Counted from the stretch's first letter, positions 9,206-17,467 are shown. The stretch is DNA of 61,235 nucleotides from Pseudomonadales bacterium (GCA_022825925.1 JAJDVW010000176.1:1-61235), one strand, 5' to 3'. The notes: generated from the letters alone by a model not told the origin. Numbers and translations are program-made.

Positions 9206-10375
9206 ATGGACATGGCATTCACGCGCGAGGACCTCGACGTCCGCGAACGGGCACGCAGCTTTGCCCGCCAGCATCTCTGGCCCCACGAAATCACGCTCGA
9301 CGAGAACGGATCACTCGATGAGGCGACGGAAGCCGGTATACGCCAGGGGGTCCTCGACTACCGTCTCAATGCCATCAACCACGACCCCGAGCATGGCGGC
9401 CAGGGCATGACGATTGTCCAGCAGTGCATCGTCAACGAGGAGGTCGGTTCGGCAACCAATGGTCTCTGGGGACGGGTCTGGCAGCCACCCATCTGCCTGA
9501 AGCAGGGAACGCCCGAACAGATCGCGGCCTATCTGGTGCCGGCATGCCGTGGCGACATCACGGTGTCGTTCTGCGTCACGGAGCCCGGAGCCGGCTCGGA
9601 TGCCGGCGGCATCAGGACATCGGCAAGCCTCGACGGAAACCACTACGTCATCAACGGCGAGAAATGCTTCGCCAGCCACTCAGACAGTGCCGAGGCCAAT
9701 CTTGTGACCACCATCATGGATGGCGATCCGGCACGCCCGACCCTGTTTCTCGTCGACAAGGGAACGAGGGGGTTCGACATGCGACGCATGCCCCGATTCT
9801 CCCAGCGCTCGGGTCACGAACACCCCGAGGTCGATCTAGTTGACGTGCGGATCCCGGCGACCCAGATGCTGGGTGACGTCGGCGAAGGATTCGAACTCAC
9901 CAAGGACTGGTTCGTCGAGGCCCGCCTGGCAATTGCGGCGCGCAGTATCGGCATGGCAATCCGCGCCTCGGAACTGGCGCTTGAATGGGCCCGGGAGCGC
10001 CAGCAGTTCGGCCGGGCCATCATCGAGTTTCAGGGAATCGGATTCATGTTCGCCGAGATGGCGACGGAGATCATGGCCGGCAAGTCGATGATCTACCGCA
10101 CCGCCCAGGAAATCGACTCCGGCCTCGACCGCCGGACGGCCCATGCCAAGGCGAGCGCCATCAAGTACTACTGTTCGGAAGCCGCGTTCCGGGTCGTCGA
10201 CCGTGCGGCACAGGTCTTCGGGGGACGCGGCATGATGTGCGAAAATCCCGTCGAGCGGTTGACCCGCGATGTCCGTCTCGAACGGATCTGGGAGGGCACC
10301 TCCGAGATCCAGAAGGTCATCATGGCAGGCCAAATCATGAAGCGTGGCCTCGATCCCTACGCCGGCTGGACCTGA
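9206..10375 (+). CDS. Acyl-CoA dehydrogenase
   Basis: A 389-residue FAD-dependent acyl-CoA dehydrogenase that would oxidise an acyl-CoA at the alpha-beta bond and pass electrons to ETF. Signatures: N-terminal helical domain to about residue 120, VSFCVTEPGAGSDAGGIRTSA (FAD/substrate), LALEWARERQQFGRAIIEFQ, then AAQVFGGRGMMCENPVERLTRDVR and RIWEGTSEIQKVIMAGQIMKR at the C-terminus. The family's catalytic base is usually a Glu in the segment near the VERLTRD or EGTSEIQ part. Start supported by a strong Shine-Dalgarno (GGAAGGAGG). It runs almost directly into the FrhB-like gene (start 2 bases after the stop codon), so the two are coupled. Confidence 0.93.
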   Translation: MDMAFTREDLDVRERARSFARQHLWPHEITLDENGSLDEATEAGIRQGVLDYRLNAINHDPEHGGQGMTIVQQCIVNEEVGSATNGLWGRVWQPPICLKQGTPEQIAAYLVPACRGDITVSFCVTEPGAGSDAGGIRTSASLDGNHYVINGEKCFASHSDSAEANLVTTIMDGDPARPTLFLVDKGTRGFDMRRMPRFSQRSGHEHPEVDLVDVRIPATQMLGDVGEGFELTKDWFVEARLAIAARSIGMAIRASELALEWARERQQFGRAIIEFQGIGFMFAEMATEIMAGKSMIYRTAQEIDSGLDRRTAHAKASAIKYYCSEAAFRVVDRAAQVFGGRGMMCENPVERLTRDVRLERIWEGTSEIQKVIMAGQIMKRGLDPYAGWT

Positions 10376-10376
10376 C

Positions 10377-11627
10377 ATGCGTCACCCGCGATCGCTCGGC
10401 GAGATCGTCGACCACGGACTGTGCCTGGGTTGTGGCCTGTGCCAGGCCATCGCCGGACGGGACAAGGTCGCGATGGACTGGGTTGATCCGCCGGGGCGTC
10501 TGCGTCCGGTCATTCGCCAGCACCTGGACGAGGCGAGCGAGCGCGCCATTCTCGAAACCTGCCCCGGCATGCGACTTGACGGCGCCCCCGATCTTCTACG
10601 GCATGGCGACACGGTGTCCGTGGATCCGGCATTCGGACCCTACATCCGTGTCTGGAAGGGCCACGCCCGTGACCCCTCCATCCGTGACCTGGCGTCTTCG
10701 GGTGGAGCGCTGACAGGCCTTGCCATCCACCTCCTCGAGAGTGGCGCGGTCGACTTCATCAGCCACGTCAGCGCCGACGAGAACCGCCCCATGCGTTCCC
10801 GCAGTCATGTCTCGCGGACACGCGATGACGTGCTGGCGGCAGCAGGATCGCGCTATGGTCCGGTGGCGCCCCTCGACCGCTTCACGGATCTCCTCGATGA
10901 GGGTCGCCCCTTCGCAGTCATCGGCAAGCCTTGCGACATATCCGGCGTCCACAATTTCGCCCGGCACGACCCCCGGGTCGAAGAACTGGTCCATGCGACT
11001 CTGGCGTTTTCATGCGGCACCTTTGCAGACCTCGACTGTTCGCGTCAGATGCTGGAACGCGTGGGGTTTCCGGGGGGCGCCGGTGGTGAGGAGAATCTCT
11101 CGCTCTTTCGCTATCGCGGTCATGGCTGTCCCGGTCCCACCCGGGCGGTTGATCTTGATGGCACAGTCTATGACGAGGACTATCTCGATTTCTGGTATGG
11201 GCCACAGGGCTGGACGTTCCAGTTCCGCTGCCGGATCTGCGCCGATCCCACCGGGGAGACGACGGATGTCACGGTGGCGGATGCCTGGCCCGGCGGAGCG
11301 CCGGAAACAAACGAGGAAGGTGGATGGAGCACGTTCATCAGCCGCACCAAACGCGGCGACGTTCTGATGCAAGACGCCATCGATGCAGGCGTCCTCGTCG
11401 TCGAGGAACACGACATTTCTCTCATGCATGAGGTCCAGCCCCACCAAGTGGAGAAGAAACAGGCGATCAACGCTCGCCTGGAGGCCATGGCTGAAGGTGG
11501 ATGCGTCATGCCCGACTTTCGCAATCTCAATCTCGACGAGGCCGCGGCGCAGCGCGACCATGTCTTCCACAGCACCAACCGGAACGGCATGCGCAAACGG
11601 CTCTCCCGGGGCCTGAACCGGGAATAG
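10377..11627 (+). CDS. FrhB/F420-hydrogenase beta-subunit family iron-sulfur flavoprotein
   Basis: A 416-residue protein of the coenzyme F420 hydrogenase/dehydrogenase beta-subunit family. An N-terminal Cys cluster (LCLGCGLC) is followed by the FrhB core: SSGGALTGLAIHLLESG, KPCDISGVHNF, LAFSCGTF, and RCRICADPTGETTDVTVADAW. Such proteins carry FAD and a [4Fe-4S] cluster and reduce F420, ferredoxin-linked or other substrates. The ATG at 10377 was chosen because it follows the acyl-CoA dehydrogenase stop directly; an upstream in-frame ATG lies inside that gene. In a proteobacterium without evident F420 genes nearby, a ferredoxin-linked reduction of a CoA ester or similar is an inference from the neighbours. 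Confidence 0.85.
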   Translation: MRHPRSLGEIVDHGLCLGCGLCQAIAGRDKVAMDWVDPPGRLRPVIRQHLDEASERAILETCPGMRLDGAPDLLRHGDTVSVDPAFGPYIRVWKGHARDPSIRDLASSGGALTGLAIHLLESGAVDFISHVSADENRPMRSRSHVSRTRDDVLAAAGSRYGPVAPLDRFTDLLDEGRPFAVIGKPCDISGVHNFARHDPRVEELVHATLAFSCGTFADLDCSRQMLERVGFPGGAGGEENLSLFRYRGHGCPGPTRAVDLDGTVYDEDYLDFWYGPQGWTFQFRCRICADPTGETTDVTVADAWPGGAPETNEEGGWSTFISRTKRGDVLMQDAIDAGVLVVEEHDISLMHEVQPHQVEKKQAINARLEAMAEGGCVMPDFRNLNLDEAAAQRDHVFHSTNRNGMRKRLSRGLNRE

Positions 11628-11636
11628 AGGTGCCAA

Positions 11637-12422
11637 GTGGCCTCATCCTGCATATTCCGTTCCGGACTCCTTGAAGGGAGTCATGTGTTCATCACCGGCG
11701 GCGGCACCGGCATCGGCTTCGCTTGCGCCCGGGAGCTTGGCCTGCTTGGCGCGAAAGTCACGATCGCAGCGCGCAGGCAGCAGGTTCTCGAGGAAGCCTG
11801 CGGCGAACTTGCCGAACAAGGCATCGATGCTGCCTACCGGGTCCTCAACATCCGCGACGACTCGGCCTGTCAGGAGGTCCTCCGGAACACCATCCAGGAG
11901 CGCGGCCTTCCCGACCATCTCGTCAACAACGCCGGTGGCCAGTTTTCGGCCAGGGCGCAAGACATCTCTGCCAACGGTTTCCGGGCCGTGATGGATCTCA
12001 ACGTCCAGGGCACCTGGCAGATGAGCAGCGCCTTTGCCCGGGCGCATCGCGCCAGCGGCACCCCGGGGCGCATCGTCAACATCGTCTTCGCCCACACAGA
12101 AGCGATGGAACGCTTTGCCCACGGCGCGGCGGCCCGCGCCGCAGTCGTAAACCTGACGCGCACCCTGGCCCTTGAATGGAGCGATCACCGGATCCTCGTC
12201 AACGCAGTGGGCCCCGGTGCCGTCATGACCGAGGGCATGCGTCAGTACGACGCGTCCGACAGTGGCGAGACGGCAAGCCAAGCCTTCCCGATACCGCGTC
12301 TCGGCACGCCTGACGACATCGCCTGGATGGTCGCCTACCTCCTCTCCCCCGCCGGTGACTGGATCACCGGCAGCATCTTCACCATCGATGGTGGCGCCAG
12401 TCTCGGCCGCCGCGAGCGATGA
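11637..12422 (+). CDS. SDR-family oxidoreductase, peroxisomal 2,4-dienoyl-CoA reductase-like
   Basis: A 261-residue short-chain dehydrogenase with NADP-binding GGGTGIG near residue 21 and NNAGG near residue 97. The region that normally carries the catalytic Tyr-x3-Lys reads HGAAARAAVVNLTRTLALEWS, with neither Tyr nor Lys. This matches the dienoyl-CoA/trans-enoyl-CoA reductase branch, which lacks the classical Tyr. Product: probable NADPH-dependent reduction of an unsaturated acyl-CoA. It starts with GTG 9 bases after the FrhB-like stop and is likely the third gene of that operon. Confidence 0.88.
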   Translation: MASSCIFRSGLLEGSHVFITGGGTGIGFACARELGLLGAKVTIAARRQQVLEEACGELAEQGIDAAYRVLNIRDDSACQEVLRNTIQERGLPDHLVNNAGGQFSARAQDISANGFRAVMDLNVQGTWQMSSAFARAHRASGTPGRIVNIVFAHTEAMERFAHGAAARAAVVNLTRTLALEWSDHRILVNAVGPGAVMTEGMRQYDASDSGETASQAFPIPRLGTPDDIAWMVAYLLSPAGDWITGSIFTIDGGASLGRRER

Positions 12423-12618
12423 CGAACCCTGCCAGGTTCTCACTGAAAGGGACCTCTGCCTCCAGTTGTCGATAGTGCCCGGCCCACAGAATTGGCGCAG
12501 TGCGTTCCGTTCTCTCAGTCTGGATGTGTTGATTGTGTCCGCAGGGGCGAGCCAGGATTCACGCAGGCGAGCCTCCTGAGAACTGCGGGGGATGCCAGCA
12601 TGCAGCCGGTGGCTTGAC

Positions 12619-12630
12619 GGTGACGTCACC
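12619..12630. promoter_or_regulatory. Perfect 12-bp palindrome upstream of the MetE-like gene
   Basis: GGTGACGTCACC is a perfect palindrome 41 bases upstream of the MetE-like start, in a 249-base gap that otherwise shows no gene or clear riboswitch. Its position suits a dimeric regulator site. No regulator is identified. Confidence 0.3.
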
Positions 12631-12671
12631 AAACTCAACCCTGTCACCGGCCGCAGCACCGGAGGCCATCC

Positions 12672-13703
12672 ATGCCTGTCGCGACCACCTGTATCGGGGC
12701 TTATCCCAAACCGGCTTACGTGCCACACGCGGCATGGTTCCACGGTGACGCACAGACCGGAGAGGCGGACGCGGCGGAGTTGTCGCCCGGGGAGCGGCAG
12801 GCCATCCTAGATCGCGCAACACGAGAGGTGGTGGCCGAGCAGGACTCGTTCGGCATCGACATTCCGACGGACGGCGAGATCCGAAGGGCGAACTACATCC
12901 ACTACCACTGTGCCCACCTCGAAGGCTTCGAACTCGACACGCTGACCGAGTGCACGATGCGCAACGGAGCCTGGACGGCCGAAGTGCCCACCTTCACCGG
13001 CCGGATCAGCTCAGGCGCGCCGTTCCTGGTGCGGGACTGGACCGTCGCGCAGAGTGCGACCTCAAAGCCCGTCAAGATCACGGTGCCAGGACCTCTGACG
13101 GTCTCGGACTCAACGGCCAATCTCTTCTACCCAGATCGCCGTTCGTGGTGCGCCGACCTCGCCGAAGCGCTCAACGTGGAGATCCGTCGCCTGGCAGAGG
13201 CTGGCTGCCGGCACATCCAGGTTGACGAACCGCTCTTTGCACGTCTGCCGGACGAAGCCCTTGAGTTCGGAATCGAGAACCTCGAACGGTGCTTTCACGG
13301 TGTCCCCGACGGCGTAACCCGTACGATGCACATGTGTTGCGGCTATCCCGACAGGCTTGACGAGACTGACTACGTGAAGGCCGATCCGGAGGTCTACACG
13401 AAACTGGCCGGCGCGGTGAACGCCAGTCTCGTCGACGCGGTCTCGATCGAGGACGCCCACCGCCACAATGATCTCCGCCTGCTCGAAACCTTCGCCGACA
13501 CCACGGTCATTCTCGGAGTTGTCGAGATAGCTTCAAGTCGCGTCGAGACGTTCGAGGAGATCGTTTCTCGCCTCCGGGAAGCACTCGACCACATCGATGC
13601 CGGGCGCTTGATGGCCGCCCCCGACTGCGGTCTCATCATGCTGGGCGCGGACCTCGTGCGCGCCAAGCTCCGGAGTCTTGTCAAGGCCGCGCGCGCAGTC
13701 TGA
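12672..13703 (+). CDS. Cobalamin-independent methionine synthase (MetE C-terminal domain)-like protein
   Basis: A 343-residue single-domain homologue of the catalytic half of MetE (full MetE is about 755). Zinc-site candidates typical of the fold are His and Cys in MHMCCGYPD (around residue 220) and Cys in AAPDCGLIMLG near the C-terminus; IQVDEPLF and the N-terminal IGAYPKP also fit. Stand-alone forms act as methyltransferases with varied donors, or are used in other one-carbon or sulfonate/arsenic chemistry, so methionine synthesis is not certain. It follows the acyl-CoA dehydrogenase/FrhB/SDR cluster on the same strand, but a 249-base gap suggests its own promoter. Confidence 0.85.
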   Translation: MPVATTCIGAYPKPAYVPHAAWFHGDAQTGEADAAELSPGERQAILDRATREVVAEQDSFGIDIPTDGEIRRANYIHYHCAHLEGFELDTLTECTMRNGAWTAEVPTFTGRISSGAPFLVRDWTVAQSATSKPVKITVPGPLTVSDSTANLFYPDRRSWCADLAEALNVEIRRLAEAGCRHIQVDEPLFARLPDEALEFGIENLERCFHGVPDGVTRTMHMCCGYPDRLDETDYVKADPEVYTKLAGAVNASLVDAVSIEDAHRHNDLRLLETFADTTVILGVVEIASSRVETFEEIVSRLREALDHIDAGRLMAAPDCGLIMLGADLVRAKLRSLVKAARAV

Positions 13704-14075
13704 CCAGCCTCACCGGGGCACGGTTCGGATCCCGAAATCGCCCGGGCGCTATCCTTGTGCGACCTGCGGCGAAGCAGATCAACACCCCTCCCGGTTCGCG
13801 TCGGAGTGTCGTGGTCCGTTTCCCCGAAAGCGATGCCAGACCACCAGCCCGCAGGGCACTTTCCCTTCGCCACCGCAGCCTCTCCCTGCGGACTGAATCG
13901 GGCCATGTGGATATGCCGCTCACAGCGACAAGATTGACCACGGCGCCGGGCTTGCGACACCTCACGTTCTGATATGGCAAATGTCATAGAAAGCTCGGTT
14001 CATTACAAATCTCCACTGTGCGACTTGTCCGGAAGTTGGAAACTACCGGACGGTGCCATTCTCGGGAGCAGACGC
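13704..14075. other. Intergenic region without recognisable gene
   Basis: No convincing coding frame, RNA or terminator was seen in this gap between the MetE-like gene and the TM/Asp-Gly-repeat gene. The base composition becomes more mixed here, and it marks the change from the less GC-extreme left part to the very GC-rich part of the window. Confidence 0.3.
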
Positions 14076-14414
14076 ATGAATTCGAGGGACGTTCATACAA
14101 AAACGGCCATTTACTTGCGGCGCTTGAGACTGGCCATGGGCGGCCTTGTGATAGCGGTGCTATTGCTGTTGGGAAATGGACTCCAGCATTTGAGCGGAAA
14201 AGCACCCTTCCTTCATTTCCAAGAAGCCCGCGCCAGTAGCGGCGATGGCGACGGAGACGGGGACGGAGACGGCGACGGGGACGGCGACGGCGACGGGGAC
14301 GGCGATGGGGATGGCGATGGGGACGGCGACGGCGACGGGGATGACGACGACGCGAAGGGTCCTACTGGTGGCCCCGGCGACCTCGCTCGCAGGCTGCGCG
14401 AGGGTCGATTCTGA
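14076..14414 (+). CDS. Small membrane-anchored protein with long Asp-Gly repeat
   Basis: A 112-residue predicted protein: basic N-terminus, one membrane helix (about residues 20-38, MGGLVIAVLLLLGNGL), a short linker, then about 18 alternating Gly-Asp pairs, and a short C-terminal tail. The ATG at 14076 was chosen because the anchor follows directly; an in-frame ATG exists at 13974. The acidic repeat could bind calcium. The 3' end overlaps a lipoprotein gene in the +1 frame, the layout of Rz/Rz1 phage spanins, although the usual coiled coil is replaced by the repeat. Whether it is expressed is unknown. Confidence 0.5.
   Translation: MNSRDVHTKTAIYLRRLRLAMGGLVIAVLLLLGNGLQHLSGKAPFLHFQEARASSGDGDGDGDGDGDGDGDGDGDGDGDGDGDGDGDGDDDDAKGPTGGPGDLARRLREGRF
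14241..14350 (+). repeat. Hexanucleotide tandem repeat GGNGAY encoding (Gly-Asp)n
   Basis: About 18 copies of a six-base unit, mostly GGCGAC, GGGGAC and GGCGAT. The period of six keeps the frame when copies are gained or lost, so protein length can vary without frameshift. Imperfect units show it is not brand new. Confidence 0.9.
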
Positions 14415-14592
14415 GGCGGCTGCCGAGGGCGCCTGTCCGACGCTCTTCCACTACGCGGCGACATTTCGAGAGCGAGCTGCCGGCGAGATCGAACAGCTTG
14501 CCGAAGACTCGGCGATCGTCAGGATGCCGAGCGACTACGCGGTGGTGCGGGAGCAGACCCGCGAATGCAGGCGGGGCCGGACCGTGACCTGA
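14341..14592 (+). CDS. Small lipoprotein, possible o-spanin (Rz1-like)
   Basis: An 83-residue protein with a lipoprotein signal (MTTTRRVLLVAPATSLAGC, lipobox SLAGC, Cys19) and a short helical mature part with Cys residues near both ends (GACPTLF ... TRECRRG). It starts at the end of the Asp-Gly repeat and overlaps the previous gene in the +1 frame by 74 bases. Small lipoproteins of this form with a CP.L..Y...F..R...E......S...M..DYA..R.Q.R.C pattern occur in prophage lysis cassettes, so an outer-membrane spanin role is plausible. No holin, endolysin or other phage gene is nearby, so it may be a remnant or a domesticated pair. Confidence 0.5.
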   Translation: MTTTRRVLLVAPATSLAGCARVDSEAAAEGACPTLFHYAATFRERAAGEIEQLAEDSAIVRMPSDYAVVREQTRECRRGRTVT

Positions 14593-14643
14593 AGGTTCGA
14601 ATCGAATCGCCCGGCAACATCCGACTCCGGAGCTTCAATCCTC

Positions 14644-15282
14644 ATGCTGCACTTCACGAAAATCGCCCAGGGGGTGGACACCCGGCCGTTGCTGGCGGAG
14701 CTGGACGCGGCTCCCGGGATGTGGTTCGTGGACACGAGCCGCCAGCGCAGGATCCGCTGCCAGCGCAACACGCGCAACATCTTTCTGCGCGCTCCCCGCA
14801 AACCGCTGCCGCCCGGAGCGAAGAACGCGAACGACGTCCACGAGAGCCGCGTCGCACGATCAGCCAGGAAGTTCCCGCGCACGCTGGCGTATTGCGAGAG
14901 CGTTGCCGACCGACTGGGTGGAACCCTCGGTCGCGCGACCCTGGTGGCCCTGCTGCCGCACGGCCGGGTGTTCCCGCACGTCGATGCCGGCGCCTACTAC
15001 CGGATCCGGGACCGCTTCCACCTTGTCCTGAGGAGTGCCGAAGGAAGCCCGCTGGCGGCGGGCGACGAACGGGTCGTGATGCGCCCGGGCGAGCTGTGGG
15101 CGTTCGACAACAAGGCACGGCACTGGGCGGACAATCCGTCCGAAGAGCCGCGCGTGCACCTGATCTTCGATGTCCTCCCCGCTCCGGGACGCGGGTTCCA
15201 CGTGCTCCCCCTGGAGGGCTCGGACCAGTCGGGCAGGTCGGAGTGCCGGAGCACCGAAGCTCTTCCTCGCGCCATGGCGTGA
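14644..15282 (+). CDS. Aspartyl/asparaginyl beta-hydroxylase family dioxygenase
   Basis: A 212-residue member of the Asp/Asn beta-hydroxylase family (Fe(II)/2-oxoglutarate-dependent). The expected metal site is visible as PHVDAGAYYRIRDRFHLVL (HxD motif with the substrate-binding RxxxRxH-like stretch) and the distal His in FDNKARHWADN, followed by RVHLIFDV. It lacks a signal peptide and so should act in the cytoplasm on a protein or small molecule. It is convergent with the unknown toroid-like gene. A nearby Asp-Gly repeat protein is a tempting substrate, but nothing shows this. Confidence 0.85.
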   Translation: MLHFTKIAQGVDTRPLLAELDAAPGMWFVDTSRQRRIRCQRNTRNIFLRAPRKPLPPGAKNANDVHESRVARSARKFPRTLAYCESVADRLGGTLGRATLVALLPHGRVFPHVDAGAYYRIRDRFHLVLRSAEGSPLAAGDERVVMRPGELWAFDNKARHWADNPSEEPRVHLIFDVLPAPGRGFHVLPLEGSDQSGRSECRSTEALPRAMA

Positions 15283-15359
15283 CCCTGGATGGTAATCGGC
15301 GCCGCGGTCGCGCCAGAGGTCCGCTCCCCGCAGTCCGCCGCGGGAGCCTGCGGCTCCGC

Positions 15360-16850
15360 TCAGGACGCCAGGACGCATTGACGAATGCCGAATTCCATCG
15401 GCCGGAGAATCTTCACGGCCGCCGCGAGCGCATGGGCGGCGGAATCCACGCGCACGGCGTTGTCGTAGACCTCCGTGCGGAGCGCTCCGAGCACGCGCTT
15501 CCGTTTCGAGACGTAGAACGCGTCGCGCTCGTCGCGAAACTGCAGTTGTCGCAGGGAGCGAAGGCCGCGAGCGACGGCGCGCTCGTAAACTTCGGCACGG
15601 GTCCGATCACCCGTCGCGCGAGCCAGCGCCGCCGCATCGGCGAGCCCTTCCAGGTACGCGCCGGTGGAGGCCGCATGCGGCGGCCCGAAGTCGGGCCGGC
15701 GCGGGTTGTAGAACCGTCCCCTCAGGTCCGGCGCCAGCCCGTCCCACTGCTGCATCGGCAGGAGCCAGTCGTTGATCTCGAAGACGAAGTCCGCGAATTC
15801 CCGCCGCCCCGTCTGCGCGTACAGCGACGCGCATGCCTGGGTGTGCCACGGCACGAATGCGGGATTTCGCCTGCGACGGTGTCGTGCCCGGCAGCGCTCG
15901 AACGCCGCCGCGCAACGCTCCAGCGAAGACGCGGCGGCGAGTCCCCGGCGCGCCGCCTCGGCCTGGAACAGCAGAGCTTCCCCCGAGTAGAAGTTCCAGT
16001 TCTCGCCGTCGCGCTCGCGGGGGGAGAAGAAGGTGCGGAATCCGAGCTCGTCGTCCACGAGCGAGTCGACTCCCGCCGCGAGCATGCGCAGCTCTTCGAG
16101 GAACTCCTCCCGGGCGGGACTTTCCAGGATCGCGAGCGCGGCCAGGGCGGCGGCGCCGAGCTTCGCGCCCGTGCGCTCGACGATGGCCCCCCGCCCGTTG
16201 CCGATGTCGCGGAAGTAGCGCCTCAGGTTGAAGCGGAGATTCCGCCGCGCCGCGTCGCGAATCTCCGCGCTCCCGCGCAGCTCTCCCAGGCGGGCCAGGG
16301 CCAGCGACGCCAGGCACCGGCGAATGGCGTTGTCGGCGGGCGATTCCTCGCCCCGGCTCGGCCAGTACTTGTAGGGCAGCGCTCCATCGGCCGACAGGTT
16401 GCCGGTCATCCACCGGCCGATACCCGTTGCCAGATCGCCCGCGCGGTCTTCGTCCGCCGACGGAACCGGGTCGATCAGCGTCGAGCCGCGATAGAGCTCC
16501 ACCGGCGCGTGGCCGGTCTCGCCGGGCAGCAGGAACTGCCGGGCGGAGAACGCCCGCAAGGTGCCGCGGGCGCGGAATTCTTCGGTATCGATCCCGCGGC
16601 CGTCCAGGAACTTCTGGAGCGCCCGTCCGAATCCGAGGTTCGCGGCGAGCATCCGCGTCGGTGAGAGCCGTTCCACCTCTCCGCCAAACGCGATCTCGAT
16701 GCCGACGATCCCGCGGGCGCGATTGAAGAAGACCCGCGAGAACCGGTTCGCGGCGACGCAGCGAAAGTCATCGGCGACGCAGACTTCGACCACCTCGTCG
16801 GGGAGCGCACCGATCCGCTCTCGCAGCTCGGCCAGGGGGGCGGTGTCCAT
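15360..16850 (-). CDS. Unknown protein, probable alpha/alpha-toroid (glycoside-hydrolase-like) C-terminal domain
   Basis: A 496-residue cytoplasmic protein. Residues 1-130 are a compact alpha/beta part (for example EVVEVCVADDFRCVAANRFSR). From about residue 140 on are repeated helix pairs with aromatic and Asn/Trp-rich turns (MTGNLSADGALPYKYWPS, ENWNFYSGEALL, FVPWHTQACASLY, FEINDWLLPMQQWDG, STGAYLEGLADAA), like the alpha/alpha toroid of carbohydrate-active enzymes and epimerases. No family name can be given. The ATG at 16850 was chosen; the frame stays open further upstream but that part overlaps the LuxR gene and does not look like protein. It lies 74 bases after the LuxR regulator on the same strand and is probably controlled by it. 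Confidence 0.65.
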   Translation of the reverse strand: MDTAPLAELRERIGALPDEVVEVCVADDFRCVAANRFSRVFFNRARGIVGIEIAFGGEVERLSPTRMLAANLGFGRALQKFLDGRGIDTEEFRARGTLRAFSARQFLLPGETGHAPVELYRGSTLIDPVPSADEDRAGDLATGIGRWMTGNLSADGALPYKYWPSRGEESPADNAIRRCLASLALARLGELRGSAEIRDAARRNLRFNLRRYFRDIGNGRGAIVERTGAKLGAAALAALAILESPAREEFLEELRMLAAGVDSLVDDELGFRTFFSPRERDGENWNFYSGEALLFQAEAARRGLAAASSLERCAAAFERCRARHRRRRNPAFVPWHTQACASLYAQTGRREFADFVFEINDWLLPMQQWDGLAPDLRGRFYNPRRPDFGPPHAASTGAYLEGLADAAALARATGDRTRAEVYERAVARGLRSLRQLQFRDERDAFYVSKRKRVLGALRTEVYDNAVRVDSAAHALAAAVKILRPMEFGIRQCVLAS

Positions 16851-16924
16851 CCAGCCACTGCGCTGCGCCGCGCCATTTCTCCGAACACGGAACCAGGTAC
16901 TGCCGCCCGGACCGTGACGGGGCT

Positions 16925-17467
16925 TCAATGCGACACGAGCCGGACCGGCGGCTTCTCCTTGCGAGTCGAGGATTCGCTCGGAATCGACATCAGCAGCGGC
17001 TGGATGATCTCGGCGACGAACTCCGCTCGTCCGCTGACACCGGCCTTCGCGTACAGCGACGTGGCCTGCAGCCGGCAGGTGCTTTCCTTGACGCCGCGCG
17101 CATCGGCGATCTCGGTGAATCGATACCCCTTGATGATCATCCAGGCGACGTCCTTCTCGCTGCGGGTCAGCCGCCACTCCTCCATCCGTTCGTCGATGAC
17201 GGCGGCGAGCTCGCCGGAGAACGCCCTGTTTCGTTCCGCCTCGCGCCGCAGGCTCTCCCTCAGGCTGCGCAGGTCGCGCGTGCCGATGACGAGCGCCACC
17301 GATATTCCGACGAAGACGATCGACTCGATGACGAAGTGAAGGGATCCGAACTCGCCTTCGAGCAGCACATCCGCCGCGAGGTCGTAACCGAAGAACACGA
17401 TCGCGCCCGCGAGCGCCATCAACTCCAGTCTGCGGCGCCGGATGAGTCGTCGCGACGGCGTGTTCAT
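16925..17467 (-). CDS. Membrane-anchored LuxR-type transcriptional regulator
   Basis: A 180-residue protein with two N-terminal membrane helices (about residues 14-32 and 45-62), a short coiled linker (LRESLRREAERNRAFSGELAAVIDERMEEW) and a C-terminal LuxR/GerE helix-turn-helix (LTRSEKDVAWMIIKGYRFTEIADARGVKESTCRLQATSLYAKAGVSGRAEFVA). No ligand or receiver domain is present, so sensing may be through the membrane part. It precedes the unknown toroid-like gene, its likely target. Divergent from the MNT-HEPN pair. Confidence 0.85.
   Translation of the reverse strand: MNTPSRRLIRRRRLELMALAGAIVFFGYDLAADVLLEGEFGSLHFVIESIVFVGISVALVIGTRDLRSLRESLRREAERNRAFSGELAAVIDERMEEWRLTRSEKDVAWMIIKGYRFTEIADARGVKESTCRLQATSLYAKAGVSGRAEFVAEIIQPLLMSIPSESSTRKEKPPVRLVSH

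Noticed and set aside
12423..12671. SAM or cobalamin riboswitch before the MetE-like gene
   Set aside because: The conserved boxes of these riboswitches could not be found; only a short palindrome is visible.
14241..14350. CRISPR array
   Set aside because: The six-base unit is a simple coding tandem repeat without spacers; no cas gene is present anywhere in the window.
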